Below, piece by piece: positions 7,820 through 17,827 of a stretch of DNA of 64,000 nucleotides. The stretch is from NCBI GenBank assembly GCA_052174015.1, contig JBQMXM010000001.1, positions 1-64,000 of the forward strand, read 5' to 3'. Each line of letters starts with the position of its first letter. Position 1 is the first letter of the stretch. The notes under the pieces are model-generated. The model was not told the origin of the DNA, ran no database searches, and was given only the letters and a program-made list of their open reading frames with translations. The position numbers and the translations under genes were made by a program. Source of the DNA: JABCPO02 sp052174015 (GTDB taxonomy: Bacteria > Bacillota > Clostridia > TANB77 > CAG-508).

Positions 7820-10231
7820 TTATTTGTTAAATAAGTCATCAAACATCTTAGCTAATTCATCAGATAAATTAGTATCTTCATATTCTATATCTTTTAATTT
7901 ATTTTCTTCTTTTGTTTTTTTATTTTTCTTTTTCTTTTTTATATCTTCTTTTTCTTTATCTTTTTCTGTATCTATATCAAATACTAATGTATTTTCTAAT
8001 TGTTCATCTAATATTTTTTGATTTATTTCTGCTATTTTCTTATTTTGGTCTTTTTGCATCTTTACATTTTTATCAAGTTCTTTTTCAAGTTCTATAGCAT
8101 ACTTATTATTTATTTTATCTATTAATAAGTCTTGTTTATCTTTATTTTCAAAAACTATATCATCTAATGATAAATTTGACACCTTATTTTCTAATTTTTT
8201 AGAATTTTTTTCTGTTTTTATATCTTTTGCATTTTCTTCTGATAAATTTAATTCTTCTATTTGTTTAACTTTATCATTTTTCATTTTTATTGTTTCTTCT
8301 TTAAATAATTCATCTAATGATAGTTGTGTTATATCCTTGTTTTTTATTTTCTTTTCTTTTGTTACTTTATTAGATTTTAATACTTCTTTTTGTGTTTCTA
8401 AAAGATTATTTTCTAGTTCGTGTATCTTATTTGGGTTAACTGCATTTATTCCCATCCCACTATTTACTTTTACTTTACGAGTAGGGTCAAAAATATTCCA
8501 TGTTCCCCTATCTACTTTATAGTCTTGATATACTGATTTAAAAGCATATTCTAGTAATGGTTTAGCTTTTTCTTCTTTAAAATACCAAAACTTATCTGCT
8601 AATATTGGAGGCACTCCTTTTTCTAGTATTATACACTTATTATTATCTAAATTCTTTATTTCATCAGGTGTCATTAAATCTCTAGACATAATATTAGTTG
8701 ATGTTGTTTCGTTTTCAGAATCCTTATTCTTTGTATTTTTTGATGTTGACTTATTCTCAACTTTTAAAGTTATTTTACCTAATGCTTGTGAAAAATATTC
8801 AGATGTCTTTTTAGAGTTACTTCCTAAAAATAGGTGTGTATCACAATTTGCAAGTATTGTTTCATATGATTTTGGATATAGTGCTTCTAATTGGTCTAAA
8901 TTTTGTAATATTATACTAAATGATATTCTCCTACTTCTAGATGTTGAGATTTTTTTATCAAATTCTGGTATTTGTCCAATGTTTGCAAACTCATCTAAAA
9001 AGAAATATACAGGCATTTTTAATTTTTGATCTGGTTGTTTGTCTGCTTCTGCATATAGTTCTTGTAATAATTGAGAAAAGAACATTGTAAGTATGAAATC
9101 ATATGTTGATTGTGAATCAGGTGATATTACAAAAAGTGCTGTTTTTTCTTCACCTATACTCTTAAAGTCAATTGTATCTGTTGCTGTTAATGCCGCTATA
9201 TTAGGTGCATCAAACTTACTTAATTTAGATTGTAATGTCGTTGCAATTGATGCAAATACTTTATCATTAGAAAGTTTAACATTTGCAAAATATTTTCTTG
9301 CTAAATGGTCATGTGGTAATAATTCTAATAATTCTTCAAACATATTTGTTCTACCTGTATTTGCAGCTGCTGCTCTTACTAAATTTGCACAAGTTGCTAA
9401 ATTTATTTCTTCTTTTGGTCTTGTAGATAACAAGAAATATATTACTGATTTAAATAAGTTTTCTGCTAAATTATCCCAAAAATCTCCATCTCCACCACTA
9501 CTCTTATTCTCATCTCCCTGTCCTTTCATTATTGTATTTACAATAATATCTACATCTGGTTGACTTTTTATATGTAATAGTGGATTATATCCGTCACTTG
9601 CTTCTGTATTTACTAAATTTAATACTTTTATCTTATATCCATTTTCTTTAAAATATGCAGATGTCTTATTATATAGTTCTCCTTTAGGATCTGTAAATAC
9701 ATATGAACCTAAAAGGCCTAATACATTTGGAATACCAAATGTTGCAGATTTACCAGAACCACTTCCACCTATTACAGTTATATTTATATTTCCTAATTTG
9801 TCTACTGGTAGATAGTTATCTTTTGCAAGCAATATACCATTATCCTTATTTAATATTTGATATTGTTCACCTTCTTTACACCATCTACTAGAACCTTGTT
9901 CTATATCTGTATAATCTGAGTCTTTTGTTTTTGTTTTTACTGTTAATATTACCCAAATAAATAATACTACTACAATTAATAATTTAAATAGCAAATAATA
10001 GTATGGCAATGCTGCTGTTTTAGTAAATAACATTCCAATTGAGCTAAATGGATGTGTTACAAAAAAATATAGGTCATTTATACTATTTGTTGAATTTTCT
10101 ACTAATGGTATCTTACTTTTTAAACTTAATATTGTTAAAGAAATACTTGGTAACACAAATATTGATAATATTACAAATAATGCTAATGCTATTGGTGCTG
10201 TTTTTTTAAACTTTTGTATTATTTTTTCCAT
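7820..10231 (-). CDS. VirD4/TraG-type conjugative coupling ATPase
   Basis: An 803-residue membrane ATPase of type IV secretion, which links a relaxase-DNA complex to the transfer channel. There are membrane helices at about 12-36 and 80-100. The Walker A loop GGSGSGKS is at 155-162, followed by FTDPKGELY and the YNPL motif (215-218). Walker B VYFFLDEF is at 408-415, with FANIG after it, then SRSRRISFSIILQNLDQLE, typical of VirD4. From about residue 600 it has a long Lys/Glu-rich, probably disordered tail not usual for the family. AAAGG precedes the ATG at 10231. It lies 3 nt after an unknown gene and shares its transcript. No relaxase, VirB4 or channel genes are in the window. Confidence 0.9.
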   Translation of the reverse strand: MEKIIQKFKKTAPIALALFVILSIFVLPSISLTILSLKSKIPLVENSTNSINDLYFFVTHPFSSIGMLFTKTAALPYYYLLFKLLIVVVLFIWVILTVKTKTKDSDYTDIEQGSSRWCKEGEQYQILNKDNGILLAKDNYLPVDKLGNINITVIGGSGSGKSATFGIPNVLGLLGSYVFTDPKGELYNKTSAYFKENGYKIKVLNLVNTEASDGYNPLLHIKSQPDVDIIVNTIMKGQGDENKSSGGDGDFWDNLAENLFKSVIYFLLSTRPKEEINLATCANLVRAAAANTGRTNMFEELLELLPHDHLARKYFANVKLSNDKVFASIATTLQSKLSKFDAPNIAALTATDTIDFKSIGEEKTALFVISPDSQSTYDFILTMFFSQLLQELYAEADKQPDQKLKMPVYFFLDEFANIGQIPEFDKKISTSRSRRISFSIILQNLDQLEALYPKSYETILANCDTHLFLGSNSKKTSEYFSQALGKITLKVENKSTSKNTKNKDSENETTSTNIMSRDLMTPDEIKNLDNNKCIILEKGVPPILADKFWYFKEEKAKPLLEYAFKSVYQDYKVDRGTWNIFDPTRKVKVNSGMGINAVNPNKIHELENNLLETQKEVLKSNKVTKEKKIKNKDITQLSLDELFKEETIKMKNDKVKQIEELNLSEENAKDIKTEKNSKKLENKVSNLSLDDIVFENKDKQDLLIDKINNKYAIELEKELDKNVKMQKDQNKKIAEINQKILDEQLENTLVFDIDTEKDKEKEDIKKKKKNKKTKEENKLKDIEYEDTNLSDELAKMFDDLFNK

Positions 10232-10234
10232 ATC

Positions 10235-10903
10235 TTACCTTTCCAGTTCTATCTCTTGTGTAACTCTTATTTCTTTTTTATTCCCTAACTCTATTTGTTC
10301 AAGTATTCTATCATAATCTATTCTTTTTGCTTCTCTGTCTTCAATAACTGCTATATATTTTTTGTTTTCATTTATAAATTTACAGATACCTGTTGCAAGT
10401 ACTCTTTTTCTTTCTTTCCTATACTCTATAGCTAAATATTTGTTTCCAGGTACAATTTTAGATAATAATACTTTTTCCTTTTTATCCCCTTTACTTACTA
10501 TAACTTCTTCTATCTCTACTTCTTCACATTTATTAATATCTATTAAAAATATTCTCCTATTATTTGTTGATTCATAAATGAAATATTTTTCATCTTTTTT
10601 AACTTCAATAGTTTGAAAAATTATTCCTTGTGGTTTTGTTGATATATTTAAAATTCCTTTTTTTACATATCCACCATTTACAACAATCTTATTATCTAGT
10701 ATAGATATTATTATTAAATGTCTATCTTCTGAATCTAAAAAGAATTTCTTTATTGTATACCCTGTATATTTAGTTTCTTCTTTTTCTAATTTTTCTAATA
10801 TTGGTTTATCTGTTTCAAAAACATCTTCTACTTCGTTTATAGCATATATTAATGAATTTACACCATCTATATCTGTTATTTGAAAACTTATTTTTTTATC
10901 CAT
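10235..10903 (-). CDS. Unknown protein encoded upstream of the coupling ATPase
   Basis: A 222-residue soluble-looking, charged protein with alternating beta-rich stretches (YFIYESTNNRRIFLID, KYLAIEYRKERKRV). There is no signal peptide, membrane helix or recognisable motif. It has a strong GGGAGG ribosome site ahead of the ATG at 10903 and ends 3 nt before the VirD4-type gene, so the two are surely cotranscribed. It may act with that ATPase, for example as an adaptor, but this rests on position only. Confidence 0.75.
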   Translation of the reverse strand: MDKKISFQITDIDGVNSLIYAINEVEDVFETDKPILEKLEKEETKYTGYTIKKFFLDSEDRHLIIISILDNKIVVNGGYVKKGILNISTKPQGIIFQTIEVKKDEKYFIYESTNNRRIFLIDINKCEEVEIEEVIVSKGDKKEKVLLSKIVPGNKYLAIEYRKERKRVLATGICKFINENKKYIAVIEDREAKRIDYDRILEQIELGNKKEIRVTQEIELER

Positions 10904-10950
10904 TTTTACCTCCCATTAAAATTAGTATTTTTAATGTAACTATTTATATA

Positions 10951-11020
10951 TATTATATATTATTATATATTATTATATATTTTTTTATTATTATGTATGT
11001 ATATGTATGTATATATATAT
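10951..11020. repeat. Short tandem repeats, AT-rich
   Basis: Three perfect copies of the 10-mer TATTATATAT (10951-10980), then a T run and an ATGT/TA-type repeat (10993-11020), fill the gap between DUF368 and the unknown gene. Confidence 0.7.
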
Positions 11021-11023
11021 TAA

Positions 11024-12046
11024 TTATTTAGATATTTTATCTGCATTTTTATCTATTAAATATGAAAATGCTATTCCAACTACAAAACATATTATTGCAA
11101 TTATTATCTTTTTAGGTGATTGTAATAATAATTGTTCGTCCATAAACATTTTTTGTGTCCCTGAAAATATTATTATTGTAGAACTTATTACAAATCCTAT
11201 TATTATTGAATATGTCTTCGTATAAAAATTATCTAATAAATATTTTATAAGTCTGATTGCAAGTATTATACCTATAATAATACCTATTGCAAACGGAATT
11301 ATAAATATAAATTTAGCATTTGCAAAATCTAAAGCAAGACCATTTAATACTTCTGTCATAGCATCATACATTCCTAATATTAATAATATCATAGAACCTG
11401 ATATTCCAGGAATCACCATTGAAAATGCTGCTATAGCTCCTGCTAAAAATATTGGTATTATTGTCTTATTAGATATATTTTCTACTTTTAATACTGAAAA
11501 CGCAATATTATTTTCTTTTAATAGTAGTAATATTAATCCAAATATTATACCTATTATTCCAAATATTATTATTTCTCTTTTTTTATCTTTATCTTTATTT
11601 TTATTTTCATTTTCATTTTCTCTACTATTTATACTATTATCCTTATTTAATTCTTTAATTAGTGGCATAATTCCACCTATTATTAATCCTAAAAATATAT
11701 ATTTTCTATATATTAATTGTTCTGCATTTAAATTTTTAAAAAATACTGATAATCCTAAAATAGCTATGACCATACCAATTAAAAGTGGTATTAAAAATGT
11801 ATTTTCTTGTTTTATCATCTTATATATCATATTAGGAATTGCCATAAAAAATTGTTTTTTATTCTTAGGTTTAATAATGTCTAACAATCCTTCTCTACAT
11901 ATATTCATAATAGAATTAAAACTATCAATTATTTTTTGATATATTCCTAATATAACAAACATAGTACCTGCACTTACTCCAGGCACTATATTGGCAGTAC
12001 CTATTATTAATCCTATTATTATATTTTTTAATTTCTCTATCATCAT
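11024..12046 (-). CDS. DUF368 membrane protein (PopT-type polyprenyl-phosphate transporter)
   Basis: A 340-residue polytopic membrane protein with the DUF368 signature GTANIVPGVSAGTMFVILGIY near the N-terminus and a second, internal-repeat-like copy, FSMVIPGISGSMILLILGMY. The family has been described as transporting undecaprenyl phosphate back across the membrane during envelope recycling. A short Asn/Glu/Lys-rich loop (residues about 135-152) separates the halves. It follows the AI-2E-type permease with a 7-nt gap, so it is translated from the same mRNA. Two adjacent ATGs (12046 and 12043) are possible starts; the latter has better spacing to AAGG. The family call is firm; the substrate is from family knowledge. 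Confidence 0.9.
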   Translation of the reverse strand: MMIEKLKNIIIGLIIGTANIVPGVSAGTMFVILGIYQKIIDSFNSIMNICREGLLDIIKPKNKKQFFMAIPNMIYKMIKQENTFLIPLLIGMVIAILGLSVFFKNLNAEQLIYRKYIFLGLIIGGIMPLIKELNKDNSINSRENENENKNKDKDKKREIIIFGIIGIIFGLILLLLKENNIAFSVLKVENISNKTIIPIFLAGAIAAFSMVIPGISGSMILLILGMYDAMTEVLNGLALDFANAKFIFIIPFAIGIIIGIILAIRLIKYLLDNFYTKTYSIIIGFVISSTIIIFSGTQKMFMDEQLLLQSPKKIIIAIICFVVGIAFSYLIDKNADKISK

Positions 12047-12053
12047 CTACCTT

Positions 12054-13319
12054 CTATTTATTATCTATTTTTTCTTTTTTATCAGTTTTAAATTTTAAAT
12101 GTATTAATTTTAACTTCTTTTTTGGTGTTAATATTCTTTTTACTTTTTTATTTTTAAATTTTATATCTATATATTCATTTATTGCTAAACTTAATATTGT
12201 AACTATTGGTACTGCTAAGAACATTCCAAGTGGTCCAAAATATGCTCCACCTATCATTACAGAAGATATTATTAATATCTTATTTATCTCAAGTGAATTT
12301 CCTAGCAATATTGGATTTAATATATTTGCATCTAATTGTTGTATTATTATTGTTAATATTAATATTAATATTGCATGTGATACTCCTCCTGTAATTAATG
12401 TAATAAGTGTTGCAATCCCTACTGCAAATATCGCTCCAAAATATGGTATTAAATTAAATATACCTATAAGCATTCCAAGTGCAACTGCATATTTAATTTT
12501 AAATAGTAATAATGTAATTGAAATTATTATACCTACTATTAATCCGTCTATCACTTGTGTTGTTACAAAATTAAAGAACACTTCATTTATTTTTTGTGTA
12601 TATTTTACAAATGTATTTGCAACTCTCCTATTTGTAAATGCATTAATTATTTTTAAAATGAATTTTAATATTTCATCTCTTGAATATAGCATATATATTG
12701 ATACAACTACTGTTACAAAAAAGTTGAATATTCCTTGTGCAAATTCTATTAACTTATATGCTTGTTTAAATAATTTATCTACTGTTAATTCGTTTGTTAT
12801 ATTTTTATATATTTCTACATTTTCTAATTGTGATAATTCTTTAACTATATTAAACTTATTAACCCAACTATCTGCAGGTAATGAGTTTAAATATGTTTTA
12901 AATTGTACAAAATGTGTAGGTAAATTTTCTATTAATTCCATTATATTTCTATACAAAAATGGTATTGCCCATTTAATTGCTATAAATATTATTAGAAATA
13001 GTATTAGATACACTAAAATTATTGAAATTGTACGTGCATTTTTTACCAATGTATTTATCTTTAATTTAGAAATAAACTTTTCAATCTTATTTTGTGGTAT
13101 ATATAATAAATATGCTAATAATATTGCAAAAAGCACAGGTTTTATAACTTTCATAAAACTTAATATACTTGTAAATATATTATGCTCACTCATTATAAAT
13201 TTATATGCAAAAATCAATGATACACATAATATAAATATTTTTAATAATATATTATTCTTTTTCACATTATTATTGCCTTTTTTGTTATTTATATTAATAT
13301 TAATATATTTATTATTCAT
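12054..13319 (-). CDS. AI-2E transporter family (PerM/YtvI-like) membrane protein
   Basis: A 421-residue protein with about seven to eight membrane helices and the family's C-terminal block: FNLIPYFGAIFAVGIATLI, then QQLDANILNPILLGN and GGAYFGPLGMFLAVPI. Members export small molecules or exchange cations; only some have been linked to autoinducer-2. The basic ends fit a cytoplasmic N- and C-terminus. AAGGAG lies 4 nt before the ATG at 13319. It sits between exoA and the DUF368 gene, all on one strand with small gaps. Substrate unknown. Confidence 0.9.
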   Translation of the reverse strand: MNNKYINININNKKGNNNVKKNNILLKIFILCVSLIFAYKFIMSEHNIFTSILSFMKVIKPVLFAILLAYLLYIPQNKIEKFISKLKINTLVKNARTISIILVYLILFLIIFIAIKWAIPFLYRNIMELIENLPTHFVQFKTYLNSLPADSWVNKFNIVKELSQLENVEIYKNITNELTVDKLFKQAYKLIEFAQGIFNFFVTVVVSIYMLYSRDEILKFILKIINAFTNRRVANTFVKYTQKINEVFFNFVTTQVIDGLIVGIIISITLLLFKIKYAVALGMLIGIFNLIPYFGAIFAVGIATLITLITGGVSHAILILILTIIIQQLDANILNPILLGNSLEINKILIISSVMIGGAYFGPLGMFLAVPIVTILSLAINEYIDIKFKNKKVKRILTPKKKLKLIHLKFKTDKKEKIDNK

Positions 13320-13350
13320 AATTCTCCTTTTTTATTAGATTTTTTATTAT

Positions 13351-14103
13351 TTATAAATCTATCTCTATTCCTACAGGACAATGGTCACTTCCTAAAACTT
13401 GGTCATATATCATAGCTTCTTTTAAATTTTCTGATATGTTTTCAGAAATAATAAAATAGTCTATTCTCCAGCCAACATTTTTTTCTCTTGCTCTACCAAA
13501 ATATGACCACCATGAAAATTTTTCTAAATCTGGATATATTTTTCTAAATGTATCTACATATCCTAACTTTAATAAATTTTCAAATTCTCGTCTTTCTTCA
13601 TCTGTAAATCCTGCATTTCCATAATTAGCTTTTGCATTTTTTACATCTAAATCCTTATGTGCTACATTTAAATCTCCACATAGTATTACAGGTTTATGTG
13701 TCTTTAGTTCTTCTAGATAATTACGAAAATCTGTTTCCCATTCACACCTATATTCTAATCTTTCTAATTCTCTTTTGGAATTAGGTGTATATACATTTAC
13801 CATATAAAAGTTTTCAAATTCTAATGTAATTATTCTACCTTCTTGGTCATGTTTTTCTATATCCATACCATATCTTACACTAATTGGTTGTATTTTAGTC
13901 CAAATAGCTGTTCCTGAATATCCTTTTTTTACTGCACTATTTAAATATACAGTATATCCTTCTTGAGATAAATCTAATTGTCCTTCTTGCATTTTAGTTT
14001 CTTGAATACAAAATATATCTGCATCTTCTTGTTTAAAGAATTCTTCAAATCCTTTTTTATATGCTGCTCTTATTCCATTTACATTCCATGATATTATCTT
14101 CAT
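13351..14103 (-). CDS. exoA: Exodeoxyribonuclease III / AP endonuclease
   Basis: A 250-residue enzyme of the exonuclease-endonuclease-phosphatase fold that cleaves at abasic sites and trims 3' ends in base-excision repair. It has SWNVNGIRA (metal-site Asn), CIQETKMQE (catalytic Glu), NVYTPNS, the GDLNVAH motif (catalytic Asp and Asn) and the C-terminal GSDHCPV (Asp-His pair). GWRIDYF is typical of the ExoA/Xth branch. Length is normal. GAGAGG precedes the ATG. Firm call. Confidence 0.96.
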   Translation of the reverse strand: MKIISWNVNGIRAAYKKGFEEFFKQEDADIFCIQETKMQEGQLDLSQEGYTVYLNSAVKKGYSGTAIWTKIQPISVRYGMDIEKHDQEGRIITLEFENFYMVNVYTPNSKRELERLEYRCEWETDFRNYLEELKTHKPVILCGDLNVAHKDLDVKNAKANYGNAGFTDEERREFENLLKLGYVDTFRKIYPDLEKFSWWSYFGRAREKNVGWRIDYFIISENISENLKEAMIYDQVLGSDHCPVGIEIDL

Positions 14104-14123
14104 TTAAACCTCTCATCTTCTAA

Positions 14124-15110
14124 TTATTTTAATATTGGAATATTTAATTCTTGTTTCTTTATCTTTCCATTTTCTTCTATAAATTCACACCATGTAGTTT
14201 GTAATTCTTCATTTAATTGTAATATATCGTGTGTGAAATATGGTTTTTTTGTTATTTCAAAATTGTTTAATACTATTTGTTTATAAGTTTCAATTATATG
14301 TTTATCATCTTCACATAAAAATACTAAGAATGGTATTTCATTAAATCCACTTTCTATATTTTCAAAATTATCAAAAAACTCTCTTATTTTCTTTAATCTT
14401 TTTCCAAAATTCTTTTCCCAATTTTTTTCTCTTCTTACTGTTTCAATAATTATTGGAATTTTAGCTAAATTATTTCCTTGTTCAATTATTCCATTAAATT
14501 CTAATCTTCCTGATAATATATTTACACTTTTTCTTGGAATAATTCCTTTATTATTCTTGCTTTTCATTAAATATGCAAGTAACATTTGATTTGCCGCTAA
14601 ATTCTTTTTAATTCCACAAATATCTAATAGATTATCTGTTGGTTTCCAATTTGTAACATATGATTTACCATCTAAAATATATTTCCCATTTTTATTTAAT
14701 CCATATACTCTATAATTTGCTTTTTCTTCTAATGTTTCAAAATGAAATGCAACAATCAATTTGTCTTTTAATAATTGTTCTAATTTTAATGCTAATTTTC
14801 TGGGTACTTTAAACTCTAAATTGTCTTGTGCAAGTAATTGATTTAATTGTCTTGATGTTAAAAATTTGAATTCAGCAATATATTTTAAAATCAATTCTTC
14901 TCTTTCTCCATAATGTCCTCTTTGAAATTTAGCTATAATTGAATCTATATTTGTATATCCTTGTTTTTCATCAGAAATTTTAATTTCTTCTAAATCTGTT
15001 GGCATTTTAAATATTGATACTCTTTGTTTATTAGTTTTTAGCATACTATCATCTGTTGGTATAGTTGCCTTATTTTTTTTGATTACTTTTTTTTCTTCTT
15101 TTTCTTCCAT
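14124..15110 (-). CDS. Winged-helix protein resembling replication-relaxation proteins
   Basis: A 328-residue protein. Residues about 55-140 read as a winged helix (ILKYIAEFKFLTSRQLNQLL, then LEQLLKDKLIVAFHF and YRVYGLNKNGKYIL). This is followed by a domain with IPIIIETVRREKNWEKNFGK and IPFLVFLCEDD. The pattern 'wHTH, then an end-of-domain Glu plus Lys segment' resembles the replication-relaxation family found on plasmids and conjugative elements. I am not sure of this assignment. AGGAGG precedes the ATG at 15110. It lies 20 nt upstream of exoA and may be cotranscribed. It could be a DNA-binding regulator of a decayed element. Confidence 0.65.
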   Translation of the reverse strand: MEEKEEKKVIKKNKATIPTDDSMLKTNKQRVSIFKMPTDLEEIKISDEKQGYTNIDSIIAKFQRGHYGEREELILKYIAEFKFLTSRQLNQLLAQDNLEFKVPRKLALKLEQLLKDKLIVAFHFETLEEKANYRVYGLNKNGKYILDGKSYVTNWKPTDNLLDICGIKKNLAANQMLLAYLMKSKNNKGIIPRKSVNILSGRLEFNGIIEQGNNLAKIPIIIETVRREKNWEKNFGKRLKKIREFFDNFENIESGFNEIPFLVFLCEDDKHIIETYKQIVLNNFEITKKPYFTHDILQLNEELQTTWCEFIEENGKIKKQELNIPILK

Positions 15111-15199
15111 ATTTCCTCCTAGAAAATCTAATTAAGATTTCCTCTAATTATTTTTATTTATATATAGCTATTATATATTATATTTTTTGATATATAAAT

Positions 15200-15244
15200 A
15201 ACTTTTACATCTTTTTATACTTTTGTATATATAATGTAAAAGTT
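15200..15244 (-). terminator. Possible weak terminator hairpin after leuS
   Basis: The 11-bp inverted repeat AACTTTTACAT/ATGTAAAAGTT has a long AT-rich loop and lies about 55 bp past the leuS stop. The T run behind it is poor. Confidence 0.4.
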
Positions 15245-15296
15245 CTAATGATTTTTATATAATTTTTATATAATTTTATCTAATTTTATATATTTT

Positions 15297-17747
15297 TTAT
15301 CTGATTACTATATTAAGTATTTTACCTTTAATATATATAACCTTTATAATTTCTTTATCTTGTAGATATCTTTTAATATTTTCTTGTTGTTTAGCAACTT
15401 CTAGTGCATCTAGTTGTTCTGCATTTGGTGATATCATTATTGTATCTCTTAACTTACCATTTACTTGAATTGCTAATTCTATCTCATCTTTAATTAATGC
15501 TTTTTCATCATATTCAGGATATTTTTCTAAATGTATGCTTTGTACATTTTCTCCATTTAATTGATGCCATAATTCTTCTGAGATATGTGGTGCTAAAGAT
15601 GCAAGTATTAATAGATAGTTTCTAAATGCTTCTTTTAATTGAGATATATTTCCATATATTTTTTCTATTCTAAGCATTTCATTTGTGTATTCCATCATTT
15701 TAGCTACTGCTGTATTAAATGAAAATTTAATTATATCTTCTTTTACACCTTTAATTGTATAATTCATAACATATGCTAGTTGTTTTTGATCTTTTTCCGA
15801 CATTTCTGTAGAAACTATATCATTTGATATTATTCTTGTAGCTAAATTTTGAATTTTTATTAGATATTTACTTATAGATTTTATACCATCAGGATTCCAA
15901 GCTCCACCGTCTTCATACGCAAAACCAAACATTAAATACATTCTAAGAGCATCAGACCCATATATATCTATATATTCATCTGGTGAAACAGTATTTCCTT
16001 TTGATTTACTCATTTTGTTTCCGTCTGGACCTAAAATTATACCTTGATGTATTAATCTTTTAAATGGCTCATCTCCTTTTACATATCCGCCATCTCTTAA
16101 TGCTTTGTATATAAATCTACTATATATTAAATGCATTGATGCATGTTCTTTTCCACCTACATATACATCTACAGGTACATATTCATTTATTTTTTCTGTA
16201 TCAAATATTTTATCTTTCATAGTATTAAATGGATATCTTAATTGATACCAAGATGAACATACAAATGTATCTAAAGTGTCTACTTCGCGTACAGCATCTT
16301 CTCCACATTTTGGACATTTACATTTTTTAAATTCTTCTGACTTTGCTAAAGGACTTTTTCCATCTGGTTTAAATTCTACATCATATGGTAATAATACAGG
16401 TAAATCTGATTCATTTACTAATACTTCTCCACATTTTGGACAATATACTATAGGAATTGGAGCTCCCCAATATCTTTGTCTTGAAACTAGCCAATCTTTT
16501 AATTTGTATTTAACAGTATTCTTTCCTTTACCTATTTCTTCTAATTTTTTTACAATTTGTTTTTTAGCTTCTTCAAAATTAAGGCCATTAAATTCTCCTG
16601 AATTGATTAATTTTGTGTTTTCTTTCTCTATAAATGCTGATTTAGAAATATCTGCATTTGATTCTAAATTATCAATTACTTGTATAATATCTATTCCAAA
16701 TTTTTGTGCTAATTCAAAATCTCTTTGGTCATGTGCAGGAACTCCCATTACTACTCCTGTTCCATAACTTTCAAGCACATAATCTGCAAGTATTATTGGA
16801 ACTTTAGTATTTGTTAATGGATTGATTGCATATGAACCTGTGAATGCACATGTTTTTTCTCTATCTGTAAATTGTCTCTCAAGTTCTGAAGATTGTAATG
16901 TTTTTTGTATATATTCTTCTGCTTCTTCTCTTTTTTCTTCAACTATTAATTGTTTAGCTAAATCTGATTCTGGTGCAACTGCAACATATGTTACTCCAAA
17001 TATTGTATCTGGTCTTGTTGTAAATGCTTGTAAAGTTACATCTTTACCTTCTACATCAAAAAATATATCTGCTCCTACACTTTTACCAATCCAATTTTGT
17101 TGTATTTTTTTAGTAAGTTCAGGCCATTCTAAATCATTAAGTCCTGTTAATAATTCTTCTGCATAATCTGTAATTTTAAAAAACCATTGATTTAGTTTTT
17201 TTCTTTCCACAATTGTTCCACATCTTTCACATTCTCCTTGAATTACTTGCTCATTTGCAAGTACTGTATTACAAGATGGACACCAATTAACAAGCGCTTC
17301 TTTCTTATATGCAAGTCCTTTTTCATATAAATATCTAAATATCCATTGTGTCCATTTATAGTATTCTGGAGAACATGTCTTTATTTCATAATCCCAATCA
17401 TATGAACCACCTAATTCTTTTAATTGGATTTCCATATTAGCAATATTTTTTTCAGTTGAATCTTTTGGATGTACTCCTGTTTTAATTGCAAAATTTTCTG
17501 CAGGTAATCCAAATGCATCAAATCCCATTGGATGAAATACATTTACTCCATTCATTCTTTTCATTCTTGCATAACAGTCTGTTAATCCATAGTTAAACCA
17601 ATGTCCAAGGTGTAATTTAGCTGCAGAAGGATATGAAAACATTTCAAGTACATATTCCGATTTTTTCCCTTCTTCATGTTTATATTTATATACTTTATCT
17701 TCTTCCCATTTTTTTTGCCATTTTAAATCAATCTCTTTATTATACAT
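15297..17747 (-). CDS. leuS: Leucyl-tRNA synthetase
   Basis: An 816-residue class I synthetase charging tRNA-Leu. The HLGH form of the HIGH motif is at 46-49. The CP1 editing domain includes TTRPDTIFGVTYVAVAPE and the DQRDFELA stretch. KMSKSKGNTVSP lies near residue 580, followed by an anticodon-binding helical domain and the short C-terminal domain. Zinc-type cysteine pairs occur at CPSC/CERC and CPKC. The size is right for the bacterial form. AAAGGA precedes the ATG at 17747. No T-box leader is visible in the 225-bp upstream gap; two DnaA-box-like sequences lie there instead. Firm call. Confidence 0.98.
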   Translation of the reverse strand: MYNKEIDLKWQKKWEEDKVYKYKHEEGKKSEYVLEMFSYPSAAKLHLGHWFNYGLTDCYARMKRMNGVNVFHPMGFDAFGLPAENFAIKTGVHPKDSTEKNIANMEIQLKELGGSYDWDYEIKTCSPEYYKWTQWIFRYLYEKGLAYKKEALVNWCPSCNTVLANEQVIQGECERCGTIVERKKLNQWFFKITDYAEELLTGLNDLEWPELTKKIQQNWIGKSVGADIFFDVEGKDVTLQAFTTRPDTIFGVTYVAVAPESDLAKQLIVEEKREEAEEYIQKTLQSSELERQFTDREKTCAFTGSYAINPLTNTKVPIILADYVLESYGTGVVMGVPAHDQRDFELAQKFGIDIIQVIDNLESNADISKSAFIEKENTKLINSGEFNGLNFEEAKKQIVKKLEEIGKGKNTVKYKLKDWLVSRQRYWGAPIPIVYCPKCGEVLVNESDLPVLLPYDVEFKPDGKSPLAKSEEFKKCKCPKCGEDAVREVDTLDTFVCSSWYQLRYPFNTMKDKIFDTEKINEYVPVDVYVGGKEHASMHLIYSRFIYKALRDGGYVKGDEPFKRLIHQGIILGPDGNKMSKSKGNTVSPDEYIDIYGSDALRMYLMFGFAYEDGGAWNPDGIKSISKYLIKIQNLATRIISNDIVSTEMSEKDQKQLAYVMNYTIKGVKEDIIKFSFNTAVAKMMEYTNEMLRIEKIYGNISQLKEAFRNYLLILASLAPHISEELWHQLNGENVQSIHLEKYPEYDEKALIKDEIELAIQVNGKLRDTIMISPNAEQLDALEVAKQQENIKRYLQDKEIIKVIYIKGKILNIVIR

Positions 17748-17827
17748 ACTTATCTGTCCTTTCTATTCTATATATTTTATCATAATTTCAATTTTTTTAA
17801 TATACTTTTTTTGTATTTTTTATGCTT

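Noticed and set aside
12658..13338. A 226-codon plus-strand frame opposite the AI-2E family gene.
   Set aside because: Same reason: the opposite frame is a well-defined permease with a good ribosome site.
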